DNA of 14,630 nt, from contig VSNB01000060.1 of NCBI GenBank assembly GCA_009774055.1, positions 1 to 14,630 on the forward strand, written 5' to 3'. Shown piece by piece: positions 7,566-13,500 of the stretch (position 1 is the stretch's first letter; each line of letters begins with the position of its first letter). The DNA comes from Clostridiales bacterium. GTDB taxonomy: Bacteria; Bacillota; Clostridia; Oscillospirales; Oscillospiraceae. Below the pieces are notes generated by a model that worked only from the letters and a program-made list of their open reading frames with translations, had not been told where the DNA came from and made no database searches. Both the position numbers and the translations under genes were made by a program.

Positions 7566-7599
7566 ACACGCGGCGCGGCTGACATGCCGCGCCGCGTGT
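7566..7599 (-). repeat. Strong hairpin just after the binding-protein gene
   Basis: ACACGCGGCGCGGC (7566-7579) and GCCGCGCCGCGTGT (7586-7599) form a perfect 14-bp GC stem with a 6-base loop. It begins 42 nt past the binding-protein stop. On the minus strand it is followed by GGACTTTATAAAAAG, a poor T-tract. It is better read as a 3'-end protecting or pausing hairpin than as a full terminator. Confidence 0.6.
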
Positions 7600-7641
7600 C
7601 GGGTCACGTGATAGATGCTATGTATGGGTCAGATGGTCCGA

Positions 7642-8715
7642 TCAGGTACCGTAGGTATCCACATCCGCCTGGGTAAGGGTATCGCAGTCGAAGCCCTGCT
7701 CAGGGGTGTAGATAATCTTCTGGGCGGGCGTCTTGCCGGCCACCAGATCCTTGATGATACCGTCGACGGTGTCAGCCTGCAGGGGGTTGCACAGGCCCAT
7801 GTAGTTCCAACTGCCCTCCAGGACGGCCTCGAAGGCCCACTTGTCGCTGTCGAAGCCCATGACGATGACGTCGCCGTCCTTGCCGTGGGTGATGCCGTTG
7901 GCGTCCAGAGCGGCCACGGCGCCCCGGGCCATGCCGTTGTTCTCAGCGTAGATCACGTTGAAGGGCTTGCCGGAGTCGATGACGGACTGGGTGATGGTGC
8001 GGGCGGTAGCCTCGTCCCAGTCGGCGGTCTGCTGGGTGACGTAGTTCCAGTTGGCCTCGGCGTTGACCTTCTCGTCCAGTGCGCCGGTGCGGCCCAACTG
8101 GGCGTCGGAGCCCATGTGGCCCTGGATGTGGATGATGTTGTACTCATCCAGATTCTGGGCGGCCAGCCAGTCCACGGCGGTCTTGCCCTCGGCGGGCATG
8201 TCGGAGACGACGGCGGCTGCGTACATGCTCTCATCGGCTTCCAGCTTGCGGTCGAAGAGGATGACCTGGGTGCCGGCGGTCTGAGCGTCCTGCAGCACGG
8301 TGTCCCAGCCGGTGGTGGAGGCGGGGGAGAGCAGCAGGAAGTCCACCTCGTCCTGTACCATCTGCTGGGCGGTGGCGATCTGCTGGGCGGCGTCGTTGTT
8401 GTTATAGAAGATGGCCTTATAGCCGTTCTCCTCGGTGAAGGTGGCGCGCATAGCCGCGTCGTTGGCGGTGCGGTAGCCGGACTCGTTGGGGTCGTTGTTG
8501 ATGATGCCCACGGTGATCAGCTCGCCGGAGGCGGGCTCGGCAGGCTCGGAGGGTTCGGAGGGCTCGTTGGTATCGGCGGGCTGCTGATCGTCGGCAGGCT
8601 GCTGGGTATCAGCCGGCGTCTGATCGTCGTTGGTCTTCTGTTCGTTGTTGCCGCCGCAGGCAGCCAGCGCGAGGACCATTGCCAGGGACAGGATCATCGC
8701 AAGAAACTTCTTCAT
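7642..8715 (-). CDS. Sugar ABC transporter substrate-binding lipoprotein, YtfQ-like
   Basis: This is a membrane-anchored extracellular sugar receptor that hands substrate to the permeases. I start it at ATG 8715, giving 357 residues, because GGAG lies about 9 nt upstream and the product begins with a textbook lipoprotein signal (MKKFLAMILSLAMVLALAAC, lipid-modified C20). A longer frame to 8769 would overlap the promoter -10. Residues 33-63 are a Pro/Asp/Gln/Glu-rich linker with QQPAD repeats. The periplasmic-binding fold begins at about residue 66 (LITVGIINNDPNESGYR). The segments FLLLSPASTTGWDTVLQDAQ and VILFDRKLE match YtfQ-type receptors for galactofuranose and pentoses. The AraR-like operator points to L-arabinose or an arabinose oligomer. 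It is the first gene of the importer operon. Confidence 0.93.
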   Translation of the reverse strand: MKKFLAMILSLAMVLALAACGGNNEQKTNDDQTPADTQQPADDQQPADTNEPSEPSEPAEPASGELITVGIINNDPNESGYRTANDAAMRATFTEENGYKAIFYNNNDAAQQIATAQQMVQDEVDFLLLSPASTTGWDTVLQDAQTAGTQVILFDRKLEADESMYAAAVVSDMPAEGKTAVDWLAAQNLDEYNIIHIQGHMGSDAQLGRTGALDEKVNAEANWNYVTQQTADWDEATARTITQSVIDSGKPFNVIYAENNGMARGAVAALDANGITHGKDGDVIVMGFDSDKWAFEAVLEGSWNYMGLCNPLQADTVDGIIKDLVAGKTPAQKIIYTPEQGFDCDTLTQADVDTYGT

Positions 8716-8743
8716 AATGTTTTCTCCAATCCAATTTGATTTG

Positions 8744-8762
8744 CGCCCCTTTCTCGGGGGCG
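8744..8762 (-). promoter_or_regulatory. 5'-terminal hairpin of the importer mRNA
   Basis: CGCCCC (8744-8749) and GGGGCG (8757-8762) can pair at the very start of the predicted transcript (start near 8762). The kinase-araA leader also opens with GC hairpins, so a shared 5'-end stabilising role is plausible. Confidence 0.45.
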
Positions 8763-8768
8763 ATACCA

Positions 8769-8797
8769 AGTATACCGGCTTTCGCAGGGTTTGTCAA
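8769..8797 (-). promoter_or_regulatory. Promoter of the ABC importer operon
   Basis: On the minus strand TTGACA (8797-8792) and TATACT (8774-8769) are separated by exactly 17 bases. Both hexamers and the spacing are identical to the kinase-araA promoter. The leader to the lipoprotein ATG is about 47 nt. Confidence 0.88.
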
Positions 8798-8843
8798 TAA
8801 TTTGTACGCATTTATTCGCAATTTCGTGCGGATAAACAATACA
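8798..8843 (-). promoter_or_regulatory. Putative AraR operator pair upstream of the importer
   Basis: Read on the plus strand, TTTGTACGCAT (8801-8811) and TTCGTGCGGAT (8823-8833) are direct boxes 22 bp apart, followed by ACAATACA (8836-8843). The block aligns with 3314-3358 upstream of the kinase gene with one inserted base, and has the same position next to the -35. AraR binding is inferred. Confidence 0.7.
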
Positions 8844-8846
8844 AAT

Positions 8847-9094
8847 CTGATAAAATTAAGAAATATCACACAAAAGTATTTTAGATATTTCAAAAATTAG
8901 AAAATAATTCAAGTGTTATGAGATGTTTTTAGAATTTTCAGCAAAAAATAATTTGTCTGTTTTCGAAAAGGCACAAAGGATTCCAAAGGGACGTTTTGCA
9001 CAAACTCCGCCGATAAAATAACGCTTCTCCGGGCATTTTGCAGAAGCCGGGCAGCGCGGCGGTCCGCCGGCCTTCCGGTTTTTTACAGGGCCTC
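8847..9094. other. AT-rich noncoding stretch between divergent importer and araR promoters
   Basis: Positions 8850-8965 are strikingly A/T-rich against the GC-rich surroundings, and no gene is visible. A degenerate box ATTTGTCTGTTTT sits at 8951-8963. From 9023 the sequence turns GC-rich, with GCTTCT/AGAAGC arms (9023-9028, 9042-9047) and a short CGGC/GCCG stem before TTTTTT (9079-9084). That last element is only a weak terminator candidate. Confidence 0.5.
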
Positions 9095-9123
9095 TTGCAA
9101 TTTGTCCGTATTTCTTGTATACT
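9095..9123 (+). promoter_or_regulatory. araR promoter with internal AraR-like box
   Basis: TTGCAA (9095-9100) and TATACT (9118-9123) are 17 bases apart. The spacer contains TTTGTCCGTAT (9101-9111), matching the boxes at the two arabinose operons. A bound regulator here would block RNA polymerase directly, so autorepression is likely. A further inverted repeat GTCAA-CGAT-TTGAC lies at 9127-9140, just ahead of the ribosome site. Confidence 0.75.
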
Positions 9124-9152
9124 GTTGTCAACGATTTGACCAGGAGGATACC

Positions 9153-10238
9153 ATGGCTGCCAAATATCAGATTGTCGCGGATGCGCTGCGCGCCCATATT
9201 CAAACGGGGAAATACGCCGACGCGGCGGCCCTGCCCACGGAATTCGCCATCGCCGGGGAGTACCAGGTCAGCCGGCAGACCGTCCGGCAGGCCCTGGCCC
9301 TGCTGGCGCGGGAGGGGCTCATCGCCACCCGGCAGGGAAGCGGATCCCGCATCCTCCGTCAGACCCGGGACGCCGCGCCCCAGCGGCGGTCCATCGCCGT
9401 CATTACCACTTATATCAGCGACTACATTTTCCCCAGCATCCTCCGGGAGGCGGAAACGGTCTTCGCCCGGCACGACTGCACCCCCTCCCTCTTCGCCACC
9501 CAGAACCAGGTGTCCAACGAGCGCCGGATTCTCACCCAGCTCCTGGGGCAGCCAGTGGACGGCATCCTGGTGGAGGCCACCAAGAGCGCCCTGCCCAATC
9601 CCAACCTGGACCTCTACCGGCGTCTGCTGGACCGGGAGGCGCCCCTGGTGTTCATCCACGGATACTACGCTAACCTCCCCGGGGCCCACTTCGTCATGGA
9701 CGCCAACGCCGATGGGGGCCGCCAGCTGGCCTGCTACCTGGCGGACAAGGGATATGCCCGCATCGGCGGCGTGTTCAAGTCCGACGATATCCAGGGCCAC
9801 GGCCGCTACGCCGGTTACGCCGAGGGCCTCCGGGAGAAGGGGCTGCAGCTGATGGACCGCTACGTCTACTGGTACAACACCGAGACGAAGGCCAGCTTTC
9901 TGTCGGGACAGGACGCGTCCGTGGGGACCTATCTGGACCAGGCGCTGGAGGAGGTGGACGCCTTCGTCTGCTATAACGACGAGATTGCCAACTCCCTGCT
10001 GCTCCAGCTGCAGAAGAGGGGACTCCGGGTGCCGGAGGACGCGGCCATCGTCAGCTTCGACAACAGCTACTACAGCGAGCTGTCCCCGGTGCCCATCACC
10101 TCCCTCTCCCACGGAGGGGAAAACGCGGGGCGCACGGCGGCGGAAATCCTGCTGCGGCAGATGGACGGCGAGTACTGCCAGAGCGTGCAGCTGCCCTGGA
10201 CGCTGGTGGAGCGGGAGAGCAGCCGGCTGTCGAAATAA
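9153..10238 (+). CDS. araR: Arabinose operon repressor AraR (GntR-type HTH plus LacI-type sensor)
   Basis: This cytoplasmic transcription factor is expected to repress arabinose genes until L-arabinose binds. The product is 361 residues, about the length of Bacillus subtilis AraR. Residues 1-68 are a GntR winged helix (YQVSRQTVRQALALLAREGL, then RQGSGSRIL). From about 74 on it has a LacI/GalR-type periplasmic-binding-like sensor domain. Diagnostic stretches shared with B. subtilis AraR, from memory, are TKSALPNPNLDLY, GVFKSDDIQGHGR and CYNDEIA. I choose ATG 9153, with AGGAGG 5 nt upstream; the longer frame from TTG 9102 would start inside the promoter. It is transcribed away from the importer. 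Its own promoter holds a box like those at the target operons. Confidence 0.95.
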   Translation: MAAKYQIVADALRAHIQTGKYADAAALPTEFAIAGEYQVSRQTVRQALALLAREGLIATRQGSGSRILRQTRDAAPQRRSIAVITTYISDYIFPSILREAETVFARHDCTPSLFATQNQVSNERRILTQLLGQPVDGILVEATKSALPNPNLDLYRRLLDREAPLVFIHGYYANLPGAHFVMDANADGGRQLACYLADKGYARIGGVFKSDDIQGHGRYAGYAEGLREKGLQLMDRYVYWYNTETKASFLSGQDASVGTYLDQALEEVDAFVCYNDEIANSLLLQLQKRGLRVPEDAAIVSFDNSYYSELSPVPITSLSHGGENAGRTAAEILLRQMDGEYCQSVQLPWTLVERESSRLSK

Positions 10239-10260
10239 GAACCTGTATTTACAGGCGTTA

Positions 10261-10287
10261 AACGCCGTCCGGCCGGGCCGCATTTTT
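10261..10287 (+). terminator. Weak candidate terminator after araR
   Basis: A GC-rich self-complementary stretch (CGGCCGGGCCG, 10270-10280) is followed by TTTTT at 10283-10287. It lies 23-49 nt after the araR stop, just ahead of the next promoter. The stem is short or ambiguous, so this is only a possibility. Confidence 0.3.
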
Positions 10288-10310
10288 CTGCCGAATATTG
10301 AAAATGGATA

Positions 10311-10339
10311 TTGCCAACGGAAGCTATATCATGTATAAT
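10311..10339 (+). promoter_or_regulatory. Promoter of the tetR-family gene
   Basis: TTGCCA (10311-10316) and TATAAT (10334-10339) are separated by 17 bases, with TG just before the -10. Start would be near 10346 with a leader of about 26 nt. A loose inverted repeat GATAT/ATATC (10307-10311, 10326-10330) spans the -35 and spacer and could be an autoregulatory site. Confidence 0.8.
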
Positions 10340-10371
10340 ACAGCCATTCGTCTGTTAGGAGGGCGGCCGCT

Positions 10372-10968
10372 TTGGATGACACGAAGGCGCGGATTATTTC
10401 AGCGACGATGAAGGCCGTGCGGCAGTACGGCCTGGAAGGCGTGCGCATCCAGAATATCAGCGATCTGGCGGGGATCTCCCCCGGGGCGCTGTACCGCTAT
10501 TTTGGCAGCAAGGAAGAGCTGATGGAGGCGTGCTTCGTCCATGTGGACAGACGGGCGGCGACGATCTTCGAGCGCCTGACCTTTGACCCCCGCGAGATGC
10601 TCTCCGACCCTGTGGGAGCGGTGAAGCGCCTGTGGGTGCCCTACTTCCGGTTCTGGGCGGCCCATCCGGACGAGACAATCTTCTATCACAGATTCCGTGA
10701 CAGCGCCTTCTTTCCGGAATATGATAAGTGTAGGAATGCCGGTTACTTCAATACCTTCGCCGGAATGGTCCGCGCATTCCGGGGCGCGTTTCCCGGCCTG
10801 AAGCGTATCAATCAGGATATGCTGTGGCTCCACGTGCTCACCTCTACGATTATGTACGCCAAATATGTGGCGGAGGGAATCCTGCCCAATGACCGGGAGA
10901 CGGAGGAGACGGTATTCCAGCTGCTGACCACCGGCCTGAGCGGCTACCTGACGCCGGTACGGACTTAG
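10372..10968 (+). CDS. TetR/AcrR-family transcriptional regulator
   Basis: This is a cytoplasmic DNA-binding regulator of 198 residues, a normal length for the family. The N-terminal TetR helix-turn-helix is clear at about 6-50: ARIISATMKAVRQYGLEGV, then IQNISDLAGISPGALYRYFG and SKEELM. The C-terminal ligand domain is not diagnostic, so the effector is unknown. The start is TTG at 10372, with AGGAGG at 10357-10362 and a 9-nt spacer; the nearby ATG at 10376 is in another frame. It has its own promoter. The cyclic-di-GMP gene pair follows on the same strand after 75 nt, so it may regulate or be co-transcribed with them. Nothing in the sequence ties it to arabinose. Confidence 0.9.
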   Translation: MDDTKARIISATMKAVRQYGLEGVRIQNISDLAGISPGALYRYFGSKEELMEACFVHVDRRAATIFERLTFDPREMLSDPVGAVKRLWVPYFRFWAAHPDETIFYHRFRDSAFFPEYDKCRNAGYFNTFAGMVRAFRGAFPGLKRINQDMLWLHVLTSTIMYAKYVAEGILPNDRETEETVFQLLTTGLSGYLTPVRT

Positions 10969-10977
10969 GAAAAGAGC

Positions 10978-11016
10978 GGACAGGCTTGTCCGGGAGTAAA
11001 TAAACATTTATTTTAC
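10978..11016 (+). promoter_or_regulatory. Palindromes and possible promoter before the diguanylate cyclase gene
   Basis: GGACA-GGCT-TGTCC (10978-10991) is a perfect inverted repeat. It is followed by an AT palindrome, GTAAATAAA-CA-TTTATTTTAC (10996-11016, one bulged base). A weak promoter can be drawn as TTGTCC (10986-10991), 17 bases, TATTTT (11009-11014), so both palindromes would overlap it. They are candidate operators, for example for the TetR protein just upstream. Confidence 0.4.
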
Positions 11017-11043
11017 CTTCGATGGAAAAAGGAGAGTGTAAAT

Positions 11044-11961
11044 ATGGAAAAGATACTGGTTGTCGATGACAGTGCTTTGCAGGCGGCCCAGCTGAAATCC
11101 ATTTTAGAGGATGATTACGACGTAACCATCGCCAATACGGCGGAGGAAGGGCTCCGCTGCGCCAGCGAGGGGGAGTATTCCCTGATCCTGCTGGATGTGA
11201 TCATGCCGGGGATGGACGGCTTCACGCTGCTGAAAAAATTGCAGGAAGAGGTCATTACCCAGAGCGTCCCAGTTATTCTGATTACCGGCCTTTCCGATAT
11301 TCAGAACGAACAGCACGGGCTGATGCTGGGCGCGGTGGACTATATCGCGAAGCCCTTCGCGCCGCTGATCGTAAAGGCCCGGGTCGGTACGCACATCAAA
11401 CTGTACAACTACCGTAGGCAGGTGGAGTACCAGTCCAGGACCGATCAGCTGACCGGGATCCCCAACCGGCGGCAGCATGACCGCTACAGCGTGGTCAAGT
11501 GGAACGAGGCCGCCCGCCTCCAGGTGCCGTTCTCTATCTGCATGTTTGATATTGACCATTTCAAACGGTTCAACGACACATTCGGGCATCCCGCCGGGGA
11601 CAAGGTGATTGCCTCCGTGGCCAAGACGGCGTCCGCCTATTTTCAGCGCAGTACGGACTTTTTCGCCCGCTACGGCGGCGAGGAATTTGTCGCCTTCCTG
11701 ATGGGCGGCAGTACGGAAAAGGCTTTTGCCCACCTCAAGCAGGTCCGGCAGGCGGTGGAGGACCTCCATATTCCCCACGACCCCTCCGTGTCCCAGTGGG
11801 TCACGGTGAGCATCGGCGGCGTCACCGTCATGCCCCAGTCGGAAAACTCATATGCATCCTATCTGAAGATCGCGGACACCATGCTGTACGACGCGAAGAA
11901 GCGCGGACGGAACGGCGTTGTCTGGGCGGATGAGAAAATGAGGCAGTTGTTTGAAAAGTAA
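11044..11961 (+). CDS. Response regulator with GGDEF domain (diguanylate cyclase)
   Basis: This cytoplasmic protein should make cyclic di-GMP from two GTP when its receiver domain is phosphorylated. Of 305 residues, 1-120 are a receiver with acidic pocket D8/D9, phospho-acceptor D51 (LLDVIMPGMDG), a conserved T in LITGLSD and K in IAKPF. A short linker leads to a GGDEF domain (about 130-300): DQLTGIPNRR, FDIDHFKRFNDTFGH, then active-site GGEEF at 211-215. An RSTD inhibitory site (202-205) sits exactly five residues before it, so product feedback is likely. There are no membrane segments. ATG 11044 has GGAGAG about 8 nt upstream. The WspR/PleD-like layout needs a partner histidine kinase, which is not in the window. 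The PilZ gene follows after 53 nt. Confidence 0.94.
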   Translation: MEKILVVDDSALQAAQLKSILEDDYDVTIANTAEEGLRCASEGEYSLILLDVIMPGMDGFTLLKKLQEEVITQSVPVILITGLSDIQNEQHGLMLGAVDYIAKPFAPLIVKARVGTHIKLYNYRRQVEYQSRTDQLTGIPNRRQHDRYSVVKWNEAARLQVPFSICMFDIDHFKRFNDTFGHPAGDKVIASVAKTASAYFQRSTDFFARYGGEEFVAFLMGGSTEKAFAHLKQVRQAVEDLHIPHDPSVSQWVTVSIGGVTVMPQSENSYASYLKIADTMLYDAKKRGRNGVVWADEKMRQLFEK

Positions 11962-12014
11962 CGCCGCTCCGCCTGGGAAGCGGATGGCGAAAGTGAAGAA
12001 CAGGAGGCAATATT

Positions 12015-12710
12015 TTGAAGCTGTTCGATTTATTTGGGAAAAAGGCGAAAACGCCGGAGCCTGAGAAAAAGAAAGAGGCGGGCGCCGGTGAGGAGCTGGA
12101 GCTCTATTCCGGCATGCGGGTGGAGGTGACAACCGGCAGCGGTGTCCTGCTGTTCGTAGCCAAGATGCTGGGGATCCATGGCACGGCGGCGACGCTGCAC
12201 CAGTATTCCGATACGGAGCTTCCCCAGGACGGAGAGCCCATTCCCGTGAAGATTCGCGGATACAGCGACCGAGACAGGAAGGCGGTTTACCTGGAGGGCG
12301 TGATTTCGCCCCTGCCCAACAAGGTGTGGCAGGTGGAGGAATTGACCCTGATCAAGATTGAGAACGCCCGGGCCTTTTTCCGCCTGGACACGAATCTTGA
12401 CGCGACCGCAACGGTTTTCGGCGGGCTTTCGGCGGGAGAAAGGCCCTGTAAGCTGCTGAATATCAGCGTGGGCGGAGCCGGCATCGGCTCGGAGTATCAG
12501 TACCAGATGGGGGATAAGTTCCTGCTGAAGGTGAAGCTTCTGGAGGACAGGCCGGTGTCCGCTATGTACTGCCAGGTCCTGCGGGTCATAGAGAAGGAGA
12601 ACGCGCCGTTTGAATACGGCTGCCAGTTCCTGGAGCTGACCGAAGAGGACCAGGAGAAGATCACACAGAATATATTCGCGGCCCAGCGCAAGAAGCGGGG
12701 CGGTTTTTAA
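12015..12710 (+). CDS. YcgR-like PilZ-domain cyclic-di-GMP effector
   Basis: This predicted cytoplasmic cyclic-di-GMP receptor has 231 residues. After a charged, low-complexity N-terminus (8-27, rich in K and E) comes a YcgR-type N-terminal barrel (about 33-115). A PilZ domain follows with both ligand motifs intact: R119-A-F-F-R123 (RxxxR) and N149-I-S-V-G-G154 (D/NxSxxG). Proteins of this build act on flagellar rotation or exopolysaccharide machinery, but neither is in the window, so the output is unknown. The start is TTG at 12015 with AGGAGG 7 nt upstream (12002-12007). It lies 53 nt after the diguanylate cyclase gene and is followed by a strong terminator, so the two form a small producer-receptor operon. 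Confidence 0.9.
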   Translation: MKLFDLFGKKAKTPEPEKKKEAGAGEELELYSGMRVEVTTGSGVLLFVAKMLGIHGTAATLHQYSDTELPQDGEPIPVKIRGYSDRDRKAVYLEGVISPLPNKVWQVEELTLIKIENARAFFRLDTNLDATATVFGGLSAGERPCKLLNISVGGAGIGSEYQYQMGDKFLLKVKLLEDRPVSAMYCQVLRVIEKENAPFEYGCQFLELTEEDQEKITQNIFAAQRKKRGGF

Positions 12711-12714
12711 GCAC

Positions 12715-12763
12715 AAAGCGTTTCCCCCGCCGGCTTTTGCCGGCGGGAGAAACGCTTTATTTT
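12715..12763. terminator. Bidirectional terminator between pilZ-like gene and araD
   Basis: AAAGCGTTTC (12715-12724) pairs with GAAACGCTTT (12749-12758). After one C/A mismatch the inner stem CCCGCCGGC (12726-12734) pairs with GCCGGCGGG (12739-12747) around a TTTT loop. TTTATTTT follows on the plus strand, and the outer A/T pairs serve the minus strand. It sits between two convergent genes that end at 12710 and 12773. Confidence 0.93.
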
Positions 12764-12772
12764 GGGGTGCAA

Positions 12773-13474
12773 TCAGCCCTTTTTCTGTCCGTAGTAGGCG
12801 TTGGGCCCGTGCTTGCGCATAAAGTGCTTGTCCTGGATGCGCTGGGGGGCGGGGCCTGCCTTGGGGTTGACGGCCTCGGTGAACAGGGCCATTTTTGCCA
12901 CCTCTTCCAGCACCACGGAGTGGTACACCGCCTGGGCGGCGTCCTTCCCCCAGGTAAAGGGGCCGTGGCTGCGGCAGATGACGGCGGGAACGTGGACCGG
13001 ATCGATGTCCCGGGTCCGGAAGGTTTCCACGATGACGCGGCCGGTGTTTGTCTCGTAGTCCTCCTCGATCTCCTCAGCCGTCAGATTCCGGGCGCAGGGG
13101 ATGGGGCCGTAGAAGTAGTCGGCGTGGGTGGTGCCGTAGGCGGGGATGTCCCGGCCAGCCTGGGCCCAGGCCACGGCGTGGGGGCTGTGGGTGTGGACGA
13201 CGCCGCCGATTTCCGGGAAGGCGTTGTACAGCGCCAGGTGGGTCCGGGTGTCGGAGGACGGGTTCAGCGTCCCCTCCACCTGTCTGCCCGCCAGGTCCAT
13301 GACCACCAGGTCCTCCGGCTTCAGATCCTCGTAGTCCACGCCCGAGGGCTTGATGACGAAGAGCCCCTTCTCCCGGTCGATGCCGCTGACATTGCCCCAT
13401 GTGTAGGTCACCAGATTCCGGCGGGGCAGCTCCATATTGGCCTCATATACCTTGATTTTCAGTTCCTCCAGCAT
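12773..13474 (-). CDS. araD: L-ribulose-5-phosphate 4-epimerase
   Basis: This cytoplasmic zinc enzyme converts L-ribulose 5-phosphate to D-xylulose 5-phosphate, the last arabinose-specific step. The 233-residue protein is a class II aldolase-fold epimerase of normal length. Expected residues are visible: zinc ligands H94 and H96 (VVHTHSPHA) and H170 (SHGPFTWG), plus D75 (SSDTRTH), D119 (THADYF) and a C-terminal tyrosine Y228, each one off the E. coli numbering. The phosphate-binding GNVSG and KPSGVDY motifs are at 27-31 and 42-48. ATG 13474 has AGGAGG 10 nt upstream. It follows the GH3 gene by 26 nt and is probably co-transcribed with it, separately from kinase-araA. Methylthioribulose dehydratase and fuculose aldolase are less likely, given the motifs and locus. 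Confidence 0.95.
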   Translation of the reverse strand: MLEELKIKVYEANMELPRRNLVTYTWGNVSGIDREKGLFVIKPSGVDYEDLKPEDLVVMDLAGRQVEGTLNPSSDTRTHLALYNAFPEIGGVVHTHSPHAVAWAQAGRDIPAYGTTHADYFYGPIPCARNLTAEEIEEDYETNTGRVIVETFRTRDIDPVHVPAVICRSHGPFTWGKDAAQAVYHSVVLEEVAKMALFTEAVNPKAGPAPQRIQDKHFMRKHGPNAYYGQKKG

Positions 13475-13500
13475 AGCGTACGTTCCTCCTGTATGTTCTT

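Noticed and set aside
7411..7599. CRISPR array
   Set aside because: The inverted repeats differ from one another in sequence and spacing, and there are no repeated units with unique spacers or cas genes.
8716..8769. Longer start for the binding lipoprotein
   Set aside because: It would overlap the -10 hexamer and put 18 residues ahead of a perfect lipoprotein signal.
9047..9084. Plus-strand terminator before araR
   Set aside because: The T-run is real, but the stem is only about 4 bp without forced mismatches, and no plus-strand gene ends upstream.
9102..9152. Longer araR start at TTG 9102
   Set aside because: It would begin between the -35 and -10 of the araR promoter. ATG 9153 has AGGAGG immediately upstream.
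8916..10283. 455-codon minus-strand frame opposite araR
   Set aside because: It runs through the AraR gene and its promoter, has no recognisable protein motif, and fits the same GC-driven artefact.
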